Shown: in pieces, positions 43,930-52,678 of the stretch
How positions within the stretch are numbered: the first letter of the stretch is position 1
Layout: every line of letters starts with the position of its first letter
NCBI RefSeq assembly: GCF_004766045.1
Contig: NZ_SPQQ01000009.1
Location: forward strand, 62,001 to 126,000
Reading direction: 5' to 3'
From: Desulfosporosinus fructosivorans
GTDB lineage: Bacteria > Bacillota > Desulfitobacteriia > Desulfitobacteriales > Desulfitobacteriaceae
Length of the DNA stretch: 64,000 nt
Notes under the pieces: generated by a model
Databases searched by the model: none
Told to the model about the DNA's origin: nothing
Seen by the model: only the letters and a program-made list of their open reading frames with translations
Position numbers and translations under genes: made by a program

Positions 43930-44397
43930 CTACGCTTGAGTCATTTGTAAAGAATAAATTAGTCGTGGAATTATTCGTCCTTTTTGGAGAAGCGATTCTA
44001 CTTCTCCAAAAAAAATCGCCCCCATTTTTAGATAAAACTCCTTTGCTTGAGGGCTTGTTACTATAACCAACTCTTTAATTCTTAAATATTTGCAAGTATT
44101 AACCAAATGATTCCATAATAATTTCCCATATCCTCTGCCTATACTTTTGGGTTCAATAAAGAGATATTCTAAAGAAGTTTCTCTATCATCTATTAAAATA
44201 CCATAAAATCCAACGACACTATCATCTTCTTCTATAACAAAAGTTGGATTATTGCTTATAAATTCTTCGGTTACCTTATATACTGACTTAAACTTCTCCA
44301 TATAATCAGAATCCATTCCCCAATACGCCTCGGATTTAATTGCTATATCGGTTAATATTTCATATTCATATGGTTTAGCACGTCGTATACTTAACAT
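43930..44397 (-). CDS. GNAT family N-acetyltransferase
   Basis: A 155-residue single GNAT domain: LSIRRAKPYEYEILTDIAIK at the N-terminus, VGFYGILIDDRETSLEYLFI, then the acetyl-CoA loop IEPKSIGRGYGKLLWNHLVN and the beta-strand LVIVTSPQAKEFYLKMGAIF. Substrate unknown; it resembles general small-molecule or peptide acetyltransferases. It stands alone, with hairpins on the upstream side separating it from the Mop gene. Confidence 0.9.
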   Translation of the reverse strand: MLSIRRAKPYEYEILTDIAIKSEAYWGMDSDYMEKFKSVYKVTEEFISNNPTFVIEEDDSVVGFYGILIDDRETSLEYLFIEPKSIGRGYGKLLWNHLVNTCKYLRIKELVIVTSPQAKEFYLKMGAIFFGEVESLLQKGRIIPRLIYSLQMTQA

Positions 44398-44506
44398 TTT
44401 CTTGCTCCTTAATTAATTTAATTTAAGGTCATCAATAAAGAACTGTTGAGCCCTCTTTGACACCTTAGCCTTGATTGAGCTGTATGATCTATGGCAGTGG
44501 CATAGA

Positions 44507-44540
44507 AGAAACAGCAGATTGCTGAAAATCTGCTGTTTCT
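44507..44540. terminator. strong hairpin between GNAT and Mop genes
   Basis: AGAAACAGCAGATT pairs perfectly with AATCTGCTGTTTCT (44507-44520 with 44527-44540). It lacks a clear T tract on the minus strand, so its role as terminator is uncertain; together with the hairpin at 44586 it fills the 230-nt gap. Confidence 0.5.
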
Positions 44541-44585
44541 GTGCTTAAACCTATGCAATCCACGACTTTCAACTCCAAAATTGAA

Positions 44586-44608
44586 CCCCTAATATTATTG
44601 ATTAGGGG
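44586..44608 (-). terminator. hairpin just after the Mop gene
   Basis: CCCCTAAT (44586-44593) pairs with ATTAGGGG (44601-44608); the minus strand continues GGTTCAATTTTGG. About 20 nt after the Mop stop. Confidence 0.6.
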
Positions 44609-44628
44609 CTATCAATGGCTACAATCAT

Positions 44629-44847
44629 TTAATGTTTGACGAATACAACATTAATTGCTTTGATAAGAGCTTCTACAGTATCTCCTTCTTTAAATCCGAC
44701 ATCTTCGAGGCTTTCCCGCGTCATCACGGACGCGACTTCCGGAGCATTGCTTCAACCTTCGATACTTATTTTGACCAAGGCCATCAGATCATCGGTCTTG
44801 ATCTCCTCAATAACCCCAACTAGTTTGTTTCTTACCCCAGCTTCCAT
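44629..44847 (-). pseudogene. Mop/TOBE molybdate-binding small protein with in-frame TGA at codon 32
   Basis: ATG at 44847 follows GGAGGTTTGTTTA. Codons 1-31 read MEAGVRNKLVGVIEEIKTDD then LMALVKISIEG; then TGA at 44754-44752; then SNAPEVASVMTRESLEDVGF and KEGDTVEALIKAINVVFVKH to TAA. Both halves align with one molbindin (Mop) domain, as in Clostridium pasteurianum MopII, and the TGA falls where MopII has Gly. The simplest reading is a nonsense mutation or sequencing error. Selenocysteine is the alternative, because a 6-bp stem with a GT-containing loop follows 17 nt later. As translated by normal rules the domain is broken. Confidence 0.72.
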
Positions 44848-44902
44848 TAAACAAACCTCCTAGATTATATTGCTTTGTTTATTGTGACCGGAGGGGCAAA
44901 AA

Positions 44903-46090
44903 TTATTCTGAGTGTTCTTTTGGTTTCAAGAGTCTAGCTCTAGTAATACTTGTTTCTCCATATTTTTCTTTAACTGAATCCATTACCTTAGTCAGGTGTT
45001 CACTATCTTGACTCAGTTCAGAAAACAAAGATAGTTGATTTACTTCTTGATCAGTTAGGTTACTAAGCGTGACGCCAATTAACCTAAGGGGTTGCTTTAA
45101 AGCAACCTCTCTTAACAAGTTACAAGCTTCGTGGTAAATCACATTATCTAGATTACTCGCCTGTGCTAAGGTATGAGAACGAGAAACTGCCTGAAAATCG
45201 TTATACCGGACTTTCAAGGTTATTGTTTTCGCTTTAAGCGACTCTTTACGGGCTCTCCGTCCTACATCAACGGAAAGCTTTAGTAAAACTGTTTCCAAAA
45301 GATCTCGGTCTGCAATATCCGAGGTAAAAGTAGTCTCACGACCGATCGATTTAACAATCCTATCGCTTTCCACCGGCCTATCATCGATTCCCCGAGCTAA
45401 GAGGTATAATTGACTACCCACAGTCCCAAGTAACTGAGATAAGTATCCCTGCTCTAACTTTCGCAAGTCCCTAACCGTTCTAATATTAAGCGAGTGCAAT
45501 TGCTCCGCCGTTTTTTTGCCAACTCCCCAAATACGCTCCACAGACAGTGGGTCAAGAAACTCCTGAACTCTGTCCGGTTGAACAACGACGAACCCGTCTG
45601 GTTTCTGCAAGTCTGATGCAAGCTTAGCCAAAAACTTATTGCAGGCTAAGCCCACAGAAGCCGTTAAGTTAAGTTCTTGTTGGATACGCTCTTTAATCAT
45701 AAGTGCAATTTCATCTGCAGGACCAAATAAGCTTGTTGACCCTGTAACGTCTAAAAAAGCCTCATCCAAAGAAAGCGGCTCTACCATAGGAGTATAAGTC
45801 AGAAATATCTCTCGGATTTGCTTCGATACTTCCCCATACTTAAGCATGTTTACTGGCAAGCAAACCGCGTGAGGACAGCGCCGATAAACCTCCGCCATGG
45901 GCATAGCGGAGTGAATTCCAAATTTGCGTGCTTCATAAGAGGCAGCCGAAACAACACCCCTGCTGTTAAGTCTGCCTCCTACCACAACTGGTTTACCGAT
46001 TAAGGACGAATCATCACGCTGCTCCACGGAGGCGTAGAAGGCATCCATATCCACATGCAGTATTTTACGTAAGTTTGTCCATCTGTCCAT
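44903..46090 (-). CDS. dinB: DNA polymerase IV (DinB, Y family)
   Basis: A 395-residue translesion polymerase: ILHVDMDAFYASVEQRDD with catalytic Asp, PVVVGG, VSAASYEARKFGIHSAMPM, VEPLSLDEAFLDVTGS with the second acidic pair, and IWGVGKKTAEQLHSLNIRTV helix-hairpin-helix in the thumb. The little-finger domain follows (GRETTFTSDI), and the C-terminal residues LSLFSE resemble a beta-clamp binding motif. The 109-residue gene at 46093 ends 2 nt before its start, so the pair is an operon. Confidence 0.95.
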   Translation of the reverse strand: MDRWTNLRKILHVDMDAFYASVEQRDDSSLIGKPVVVGGRLNSRGVVSAASYEARKFGIHSAMPMAEVYRRCPHAVCLPVNMLKYGEVSKQIREIFLTYTPMVEPLSLDEAFLDVTGSTSLFGPADEIALMIKERIQQELNLTASVGLACNKFLAKLASDLQKPDGFVVVQPDRVQEFLDPLSVERIWGVGKKTAEQLHSLNIRTVRDLRKLEQGYLSQLLGTVGSQLYLLARGIDDRPVESDRIVKSIGRETTFTSDIADRDLLETVLLKLSVDVGRRARKESLKAKTITLKVRYNDFQAVSRSHTLAQASNLDNVIYHEACNLLREVALKQPLRLIGVTLSNLTDQEVNQLSLFSELSQDSEHLTKVMDSVKEKYGETSITRARLLKPKEHSE

Positions 46091-46092
46091 TA

Positions 46093-46422
46093 TTAGACAT
46101 CAATTTTTATCCCATCTTTTGATGGGCAAGAATCATTACTTAAGTTAATCTCTGCAGATACTTGACTCCAAGTAGCTTCATTAAGGTTGATAGTATCGAG
46201 GAGTAGGACGAGGTCTGATCGTCCGTAATAAGCCGGAGCCCCCTCTTGATTTTTTGTCACCAGTACAACTGGTATTCCATTAAAGGCTGGTAGCAATGCT
46301 TTGATAATCATAGTCGCATCCGTTGCATTTTGAAATACCGCTGGTAGAACGGAAACAACCGCAAATTTTTGTCCTTGTTCATCGATAATAGCGCCTTCAA
46401 ATTGACTTTTCACTAAATTCAT
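46093..46422 (-). CDS. conserved-looking 109-aa protein of unknown function upstream of dinB
   Basis: I do not recognise the family. It is a soluble, alpha/beta-looking protein: FEGAIIDEQGQKFAVVSVLP, MIIKALLPAFNGIPVVLVTK, then YYGRSDLVLLLDTINLN. It has no signal peptide or membrane segment and one Cys near the C-terminus. It is 2 nt upstream of dinB on the same strand and so is very likely cotranslated with the polymerase, pointing loosely to DNA damage tolerance. AGGAGATGAA overlaps the ATG region. Confidence 0.7.
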   Translation of the reverse strand: MNLVKSQFEGAIIDEQGQKFAVVSVLPAVFQNATDATMIIKALLPAFNGIPVVLVTKNQEGAPAYYGRSDLVLLLDTINLNEATWSQVSAEINLSNDSCPSKDGIKIDV

Positions 46423-46477
46423 CTCCTATTTGTGTTAATCAACAATCCCTATATCTAGTATTCGACAATAACCTGGA

Positions 46478-46499
46478 AAAACCTGCAGAGTAAGGTTTT
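46478..46499 (-). terminator. weak terminator after purL
   Basis: AAAACCT pairs with AGGTTTT (46478-46484 with 46493-46499), followed by TTTTTCC on the minus strand. Confidence 0.4.
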
Positions 46500-46552
46500 C
46501 GGGATAAATAATGGATTTGACGTTAAGTATAATCCTCATGATTCAAAGAGAT

Positions 46553-49500
46553 TTATCCTCGGAAGTAATTTACTCCACCCGTGAAAATAGGTTGATACTG
46601 ATTCCCAGGGACATTTATAGCTACTCCCTTTCCACTTCTTTCGGAATGGGCCATCTTTCCTAAAATACGTCCATCCGGGCTAGTGATCCCTTCAATTGCC
46701 TCGTAAGAACCGTTTGGAGTATAGAGAATATCATTGCTTGGGTTCCCGTCAAAATCGACATATTGTGTAGCAATTTGGCCATTAGAAATCAACGTCTGGA
46801 TCACTTCGTTTGAAGCGACAAAACGGCCCTCTCCGTGTGAGATTGGCACAGTATGAATTTCACCGAGGTCAACCCCACTAAACCAAGGAGATAAGGTAGA
46901 AACAACTTTAGTCTGAACCATGCAGGAAATGTGACGCCCTATTTTGTTATACGTGAGGGTCGGAGAATCCTCAGCCAAAGCTCTGATTTCTCCGTACGGA
47001 ACGAGGCCTAGTTTTATCAGCGCTTGAAATCCATTGCAAATCCCCAACATTAATCCGTCGCGCTGTTTTGTTAGCTCTGACACGGCTTCGTTAATCCGAG
47101 GATTTCTGAACATAGTGGCAATAAATTTGCCAGAACCGTCTGGTTCATCTCCGGCACTGAAGCCACCCGGGAGCATGACAATTTGAGCCTGCCCTATTTT
47201 TTTAGCCATCTCTTGGATGGATTGTTCTACATCTTCTGCCGTTAAGTTTCTGATCACCAGAGTATCTACTAATCCGCCAGCATTCTCAAAGGCCCTGGCC
47301 GAATCGTATTCGCAGTTAGTGCCTGGAAATACCGGAATAAAGATTCTTGGCTTAGCCACTTTTATTGAAGCCTTTTGAGTATTACGTCTGGCATAACTTA
47401 ACACAACCGGATCAACAACTTTATCCGTCTGTGTGGGGAATATTTTATCTAGGGGCTTTTCCCATGTCTGTAACGCAATATCCAGCTCAATATCTACGCC
47501 ATTAACCATAATCACTGGTTTTTCCTGAGTGATACCAAGCAATTGATACTCTACCTCACCAAAAACCTCATCTAAATTAACTTGTCCTTCGATTTCTAAG
47601 ACGATTGAACCATAGTCCACTGAAAATAAACTCTTGCAATCAATCTGACCGTTAAAAGCTATCCCAAGACGATTGCCAAACGACATCTTGCTGAGAGCAG
47701 CAGCCACTCCTCCCATTCTAACGGTATGCGTTGCCAAGACTTTTCCCGAATGGATCAACTCATTAATCTTTTGGTAGTTCTTTATTAGGAGTTCAAAATC
47801 TGGGACTTCACGTTCATCGCGCTTAGCCAATACCAAAACAACTTGACTACCACTTCTTTTAAACTCTTGGGACATAACCAAATCTGCACGAGTAACATTA
47901 ACAGCAAAGGCGACCAAGGTTGGAGGAACGTTCAAATCCATGAAGGTACCGGACATACTGTCTTTGCCTCCGATGGCAGGTATGCCTAGTTTTTTCTGAG
48001 CATAGAATGCTCCGAGTAATGCACTAAAGGGTTTCCCCCATTTTTCAGGATCAGTCCCCAGTTTTTCAAAATACTCTTGTAGAGTAAGCCTGACTTGGCG
48101 ATAGTCCCCTCCTAGAGCCACAATCTTGGTGACAGCATCTACAACAGCATATAAAGCGCCGTGAAACGGACTCCACATAGCCAATTGTGGATTATAACCA
48201 TAGGTCATCATGGTCGCAGTATTGGTTTCCCCAGTCATCACTGGGAGTTTTGCCACCATGCCTTCTGCCGGGGTCGTTTGATACTTACCACCCAACGGCA
48301 TCAAGACAGAGGACATCCCGATACTACTGTCAAACCTCTCAACTAACCCTTTTTGACTACAGACATTTAAGTCTTCTAAGTTGACCAACCAGGCCTCTTT
48401 AATAATGGAAGCATCGTTGGAAACCATCTCTAATTTTTGCTCGACTGTTTCTGCGAGCTTCTTAAAGTAGTTGTGGTCAGCGTCAGGAAGATTCACCTGA
48501 ACCTTAGTTTTCTGCTTAACTCCATTAGTGTTGAGAAACTCCCTACTGACATCGACTATCGCCTTTCCTCTCCAGAGCATCTTTAGTCTGAGATTGTCAC
48601 TCACCTTGGCTACTAAAGTGGCTTCAAGGTTTTCCTCCTGTGCATATCTGACAAACGATTCCAGGTCTTGAGCTGAAATTACAACTGCCATCCGTTCCTG
48701 AGATTCAGAAATTGCAAGTTCAGTTCCGTCAAGACCATCATACTTTTTGGGAACACTGTCGAGATTGATTTCTAAGCCCTCCGTTAATTCTCCGATGGCT
48801 ACGGAAACGCCACCGGCCCCGAAATCATTACATCGTTTAATGAGGGTACTTACATTCGGATTACGAAAGAGTCTTTGGATCTTGCGCTCTGTAGGAGGGT
48901 TTCCTTTTTGCACTTCTGCTCCACAGGTCTGTAAGGACTCGCAGGTGTGTTCTTTCGAAGAGCCCGTGGCCCCGCCACACCCATCCCGGCCAGTTCTTCC
49001 ACCGACCAAAACCACAACATCCCCGGCTTCAGGAACTATGCGCACCACGTTTTTACGGGGAGCAGCCGCAATCACAGCTCCAATTTCCATCCGTTTAGCA
49101 ACAAAGCCTTCATGATAGAATTCTGTAACTTGTCCAGTGGCAATTCCGATTTGATTACCGTAGGAACTGTATCCCGACGCCGCACCTCTGGTGATCTTTC
49201 TTTGCGGCAACTTTCCGGATAATGTATCTTTTAGCTTTGCCCTAGGGTCCCCGCTCCCGGTCACACGCATGGCCTGGTAAACGTAAGTGCGGCCAGATAA
49301 AGGATCACGTATGGCTCCCCCTAAACAGGTAGCTGCCCCTCCGAATGGTTCAATTTCTGTAGGATGATTATGGGTCTCATTCTTAAACATCACTAGCCAT
49401 TCTTCGTTAGCGCCGTTGATATCGGCATTCACGACAATACTACAGGCATTGATCTCATCCGATTCATCGAGGTCCGCTAAAAGCCCTCTCTTCCTCAGTT

Positions 49501-50362
49501 CTTTCACGCCTATTACACCGATATCCATGAGGCAGAGATCTCTATCCGTTGTGTTTTCACCATAGACATACTTCCTAGATGTGAGGTATTCCTGGTAAGC
49601 AATTGTTAGTGGGTGGGCAAAATCCCCTTCCGCAATAGAAACTTCTTCAATCTGAGTATTAAACGTCGTATGGCGACAATGATCTGACCAGTAAGTATCA
49701 ATCACACGGATCTCCGTTATCGTCGGATTCCGTTTCTCCGTATCTCGGAAATAGCTCTGACAGAACGCTAAATCTTCATAACTCATTGCTAAACCAGTTT
49801 CTTGGAAAAACACTTGCAACTGATCAGGCGTTTTCTCAATAAAACGATCAATTATTTCTACATCAGGCGGAATTACTGGCTCGAATTCCAGACTTTCTGG
49901 TTTTTCTAAAGAAGCTTCCCGCGATTCGACCGGGTTAATACAATAATCTTTGATCCTCTGGAAATCTTCTACGGAAATTTGACCCTTAATTATGATAACT
50001 TTAGCCGAAGCAATATTAGGTCGATCTTTCTGGGTTAAAATTTGAACGCATTGAGCAGCAGAATCCGCCCGCTGATCATATTGCCCTGGTAGGTATTCCA
50101 TCCCAAAAATCAGGTCTTCACTAGGAATCTCAAGGTGCTCCTCAAACACCAAATCCAGCGGAGGCTCGGCAAAAATAATCGGAAGGGACTTAGTATATTC
50201 CTCATCCGTAATCCCAGAAATATCATAACGGTTAACGATTCTTAAACCTTCTAACCCTTTGATGCCTAGATTTTCTAATACATCACTATAGAGACCTTGA
50301 GCTTCAATATCATAGCCGGGCCTTTTTTCAACGTAAATTCGTTTAACTGCTTGTGATCCCAT
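46553..50362 (-). CDS. purL: phosphoribosylformylglycinamidine synthase PurL, single-chain clade II
   Basis: A 1269-residue enzyme converting FGAR to FGAM with glutamine in purine synthesis. The synthetase core shows DTYWSDHCRHTTFNT, MFKNETHNHPTEIEPFGGAA (ATP/metal) and IGGKDSMSGTF. The C-terminal glutaminase domain has IFIPVFPGTNCEYDSARAFE, VMLPGGFSAGDEPDGSGKFI and the nucleophile region LMLGICNGFQALIKLGL. It needs no separate PurQ or PurS. This long clade is typical of Clostridia. It stands alone here, about 80 nt after the PhoH-like gene on the other side (upstream). Confidence 0.96.
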   Translation of the reverse strand: MGSQAVKRIYVEKRPGYDIEAQGLYSDVLENLGIKGLEGLRIVNRYDISGITDEEYTKSLPIIFAEPPLDLVFEEHLEIPSEDLIFGMEYLPGQYDQRADSAAQCVQILTQKDRPNIASAKVIIIKGQISVEDFQRIKDYCINPVESREASLEKPESLEFEPVIPPDVEIIDRFIEKTPDQLQVFFQETGLAMSYEDLAFCQSYFRDTEKRNPTITEIRVIDTYWSDHCRHTTFNTQIEEVSIAEGDFAHPLTIAYQEYLTSRKYVYGENTTDRDLCLMDIGVIGVKELRKRGLLADLDESDEINACSIVVNADINGANEEWLVMFKNETHNHPTEIEPFGGAATCLGGAIRDPLSGRTYVYQAMRVTGSGDPRAKLKDTLSGKLPQRKITRGAASGYSSYGNQIGIATGQVTEFYHEGFVAKRMEIGAVIAAAPRKNVVRIVPEAGDVVVLVGGRTGRDGCGGATGSSKEHTCESLQTCGAEVQKGNPPTERKIQRLFRNPNVSTLIKRCNDFGAGGVSVAIGELTEGLEINLDSVPKKYDGLDGTELAISESQERMAVVISAQDLESFVRYAQEENLEATLVAKVSDNLRLKMLWRGKAIVDVSREFLNTNGVKQKTKVQVNLPDADHNYFKKLAETVEQKLEMVSNDASIIKEAWLVNLEDLNVCSQKGLVERFDSSIGMSSVLMPLGGKYQTTPAEGMVAKLPVMTGETNTATMMTYGYNPQLAMWSPFHGALYAVVDAVTKIVALGGDYRQVRLTLQEYFEKLGTDPEKWGKPFSALLGAFYAQKKLGIPAIGGKDSMSGTFMDLNVPPTLVAFAVNVTRADLVMSQEFKRSGSQVVLVLAKRDEREVPDFELLIKNYQKINELIHSGKVLATHTVRMGGVAAALSKMSFGNRLGIAFNGQIDCKSLFSVDYGSIVLEIEGQVNLDEVFGEVEYQLLGITQEKPVIMVNGVDIELDIALQTWEKPLDKIFPTQTDKVVDPVVLSYARRNTQKASIKVAKPRIFIPVFPGTNCEYDSARAFENAGGLVDTLVIRNLTAEDVEQSIQEMAKKIGQAQIVMLPGGFSAGDEPDGSGKFIATMFRNPRINEAVSELTKQRDGLMLGICNGFQALIKLGLVPYGEIRALAEDSPTLTYNKIGRHISCMVQTKVVSTLSPWFSGVDLGEIHTVPISHGEGRFVASNEVIQTLISNGQIATQYVDFDGNPSNDILYTPNGSYEAIEGITSPDGRILGKMAHSERSGKGVAINVPGNQYQPIFTGGVNYFRG

Positions 50363-50442
50363 ACAATCTACAATCCTCCATCACTTTTTCTAATCTAAAC
50401 ACTAGAGTATAATAATCCTTGCTGTACAAATATGTAAGGCAC

Positions 50443-51120
50443 TCATTTTAGGGTATCTGCCCAATTTGCCAATTCCCCACGAAAGTTCTTAGTCAATGTA
50501 AGGATCTTGCAATAAGGCTGATCCTTAAAGTGTTCCATATACGGGACAAAACCACTTTTCGAAACGGGAATATCTACTTGTCCTGAATGCCCGATACAAA
50601 TGACTTTACATGAATCATGGATGCGCGTAAATATTTTGCGTAATTCCATAATCGTGAAATTCTGACATTCATCAATGATAATAGTCATGTCTTTGAGGTT
50701 AGTTCCTCTCAGGAATAAGGGACTTTTAGGGTAACACCATATGTTATCCATCGCTCGCTTTACAGTTACCTTTCTTCGAAGTGCTTCATTAGCCAAAACT
50801 TCTTCATTATAGACACACTGAACGGGGTTTTCATTGATCTCCAAAAGAGCGTCTATAAGCGGTTGATGATAGATACTTTCCTTCTCGGACTGTGTACCAG
50901 GTCTAAATCCCATTGAGGATTCTTGTACGGGGTTAAAAATATAGGTTAATGGCTTTTTGAAAATCTTTGCGCATGCCACCGCCAGAGTTGTTTTTCCAGT
51001 TCCTGCTTTGGCGTTTACCATGACTAATTGATGATCAAATATCGCGTTAACATATTCTTGCTGTTCGACTGTCAATTTTGGTGCAAACCCAAACAATAAG
51101 TTATTCTCAGGTAGTGGCAT
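50443..51120 (-). CDS. PhoH-like ATPase
   Basis: About 225 residues. Walker A VNAKAGTGKTTLAVACAKI, then YIFNPVQESSMGFRPGTQSE, the PhoH-specific segment KSPLFLRGTNLKDMTIIIDE with Walker B, CQNFTIMELRKIFTRI and the sensor-like VICIGHSGQVDIP. The family is linked to RNA metabolism under phosphate or stress conditions. It lacks the C-terminal KH or N-terminal PIN domains of larger PhoH2 types. The frame starts at GTG 51129; ATG 51120 with AAGGTGAG upstream is preferred. Confidence 0.88.
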   Translation of the reverse strand: MPLPENNLLFGFAPKLTVEQQEYVNAIFDHQLVMVNAKAGTGKTTLAVACAKIFKKPLTYIFNPVQESSMGFRPGTQSEKESIYHQPLIDALLEINENPVQCVYNEEVLANEALRRKVTVKRAMDNIWCYPKSPLFLRGTNLKDMTIIIDECQNFTIMELRKIFTRIHDSCKVICIGHSGQVDIPVSKSGFVPYMEHFKDQPYCKILTLTKNFRGELANWADTLK

Positions 51121-51263
51121 AATACTCACCTTATCCTTGTGCGTTATTTAGAAAAATAATTTACATTCTTTTAAAGCAAACATTAAGGCAATGAGTGACA
51201 TCAATAACTAAATCATATCTTATTACATTCTAAGAGAGGATTCAAATGGGGAAAACAAACAAA

Positions 51264-51294
51264 AAGCTAGAGCGTTAGAAACACGGTCTAGCTT
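51264..51294 (-). terminator. terminator after the carbonic anhydrase gene
   Basis: AAGCTAGA (51264-51271) pairs with TCTAGCTT (51287-51294); the minus strand continues TTTTTGTTTGTTTTCC. Confidence 0.75.
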
Positions 51295-51311
51295 ACTTAT
51301 AATGAGTTAAG

Positions 51312-52076
51312 TTACTCATTACTAAACTGTAAAATCCCCTCATCTAGATCATACTTAATACCTATCATTTTTACTTGTCTCACTTCAACACCCTCTTTAA
51401 TAATGGGACTCTTGGAGATATCCTTCAGGGCGTTTTGCATATTAAGGTCTGTACTCATTTCAATTAAATCTCTTCCAGTTAAACCCATAGCTTTTGCACT
51501 ATCGACAGAAGGCTTTATTTTTTCGATAATAGCACCAATACTTCCGTGTGTTGTTCCTCCCTGCACTGCAGCAGTGACCGCTCCACATTCCTCATGCCCA
51601 AGAACTACGACCAAGGGAGTCTTAAGGTGTTCAACAGCATATTCAATGCTTCCTAATTCGACTGGGGTTATAACATTTCCAGCCACACGTACAACAAATA
51701 AGTCACCTAGCGCCTGATCAAACAGCAGTTCAGGTGGAACCCTCGAATCTGAACAACTAACAATGACCGCAAACGGGTGCTGCCCGTTCTTCATTAAATC
51801 CCCTCGTCTTGTGGAACTGAGGTCCTTACTCAAGGGCTTACCGGACGTGAAACGCTCGTTTCCATCTATAAGGAGTTGTTTTGCCTCGTCCGGCGATGAT
51901 ATAATCTCTATTCGCTCATAGACGGGAACAGGAACAGCTACAGCCTGCTGAGCAGGAGGGTTCTCCACGTTTGAAGACTGTTTATCGCTCGTAGGTATAG
52001 TTTGACTTCCGCAGCCACTAAGGTTTAAAGCAATACATAGCGACAAGGATGTGATATAGACTAATGATTTTTTCAC
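51312..52076 (-). CDS. exported lipoprotein beta-carbonic anhydrase
   Basis: About 254 residues. VKKSLVYITSLSLCIALNLS is a lipoprotein signal with lipobox Leu-Ser-Gly-Cys, then a Pro/Val-rich linker and the beta-CA domain: VSCSDSRVPPELLFDQALGD (Zn Cys, Asp-Arg dyad), VRVAGNVI and VLGHEECGAVTAAV (Zn His, Cys). All zinc ligands are present. The frame runs back to 52139, but GTG 52076 follows AAGGAGAG and starts the signal. An envelope-located enzyme interconverts CO2 and bicarbonate outside the membrane, useful to organisms fixing or releasing CO2. Confidence 0.9.
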   Translation of the reverse strand: MKKSLVYITSLSLCIALNLSGCGSQTIPTSDKQSSNVENPPAQQAVAVPVPVYERIEIISSPDEAKQLLIDGNERFTSGKPLSKDLSSTRRGDLMKNGQHPFAVIVSCSDSRVPPELLFDQALGDLFVVRVAGNVITPVELGSIEYAVEHLKTPLVVVLGHEECGAVTAAVQGGTTHGSIGAIIEKIKPSVDSAKAMGLTGRDLIEMSTDLNMQNALKDISKSPIIKEGVEVRQVKMIGIKYDLDEGILQFSNE

Positions 52077-52252
52077 AAATTCTCTCCTTACTATTTTCAA
52101 TTCAAAAGAAATTTTTGCATCTATATCATTTTGCCTCAATTATTAGCATCTTAGTCCCTATCTAACGGGTGAATTATTTTTTTGAGATAACAATTTTCTG
52201 TGCCTAAATTTCTTATTTGTTCGAACATTTTATTCCTAGTCATCATATAATA

Positions 52253-52325
52253 CACTGCCTAAGTGAACTTGTTCAACTAAAGTTGAACATCGAACTTCGT
52301 TGGGAGAGTCTCACGACGGATTAAA
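52253..52325 (-). repeat. dispersed palindromic repeat, copy 11 (clean full-length form)
   Basis: Minus strand: ATCCGTCGTGAGACTCTCCC, AACGAAGTTCGATG, hairpin GTTCAAC-TTTA-GTTGAAC, and AAGTTCACTTAG at the right end. I used this copy to define the family's order of parts. Intergenic, between the divergent carbonic anhydrase and DUF1992 genes. Confidence 0.8.
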
Positions 52326-52349
52326 ATTATTGCGAGGGGGGATAGCAAC

Positions 52350-52673
52350 ATGAAGGATATCTTCGGTACTCTCACTGAACGAAGAATATTAGAGGCTATA
52401 GCTAGGGGAGATTTTAAAAACCTTCCCGGTACAGGAAGACCGGTAAAGATTGAGAGCTTATACTTTTTACCCCGTAAACTGAGAGCAGCATATATTGTGC
52501 TTAAAAACTCCGGCTATCTCGATCAAGACACCTCAGATAACACCTGTCGTTCTAATCCCTCACCTAACGTCGATTTAAACCCACCTAACGATTTTGCCAC
52601 AATTTCGAAACAAGAGCTATCAGAAAATATACTCAAATATAACGTTATGCTGGATTGTAAACGTAGACACTGA
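52350..52673 (+). CDS. DUF1992 (DnaJ-homologue subfamily C28-like) domain protein
   Basis: A 107-residue protein whose first 55 residues match the DUF1992 signature: ILEAIARGDFKNLPGTGRPV, KIESLYFLPRKLRAAYIVLK. The rest is low in complexity and Asn/Pro-rich, so the C-terminal helix typical of longer members is changed. AGGGGGGATAGC precedes the ATG. The family is widespread and uncharacterised. It converges with the dedA gene with a gap of 5 nt. Confidence 0.8.
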   Translation: MKDIFGTLTERRILEAIARGDFKNLPGTGRPVKIESLYFLPRKLRAAYIVLKNSGYLDQDTSDNTCRSNPSPNVDLNPPNDFATISKQELSENILKYNVMLDCKRRH

Positions 52674-52678
52674 AGAAA

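Noticed and set aside
44632..44863. Plus-strand ORFs of about 63-75 codons
   Set aside because: They are antisense to the interrupted molbindin gene, which has clear homology on the minus strand.
48747..49222. Plus-strand frames of 90-120 codons inside purL
   Set aside because: They are antisense shadows of a gene with every catalytic motif intact, and have no ribosome sites or recognisable product.
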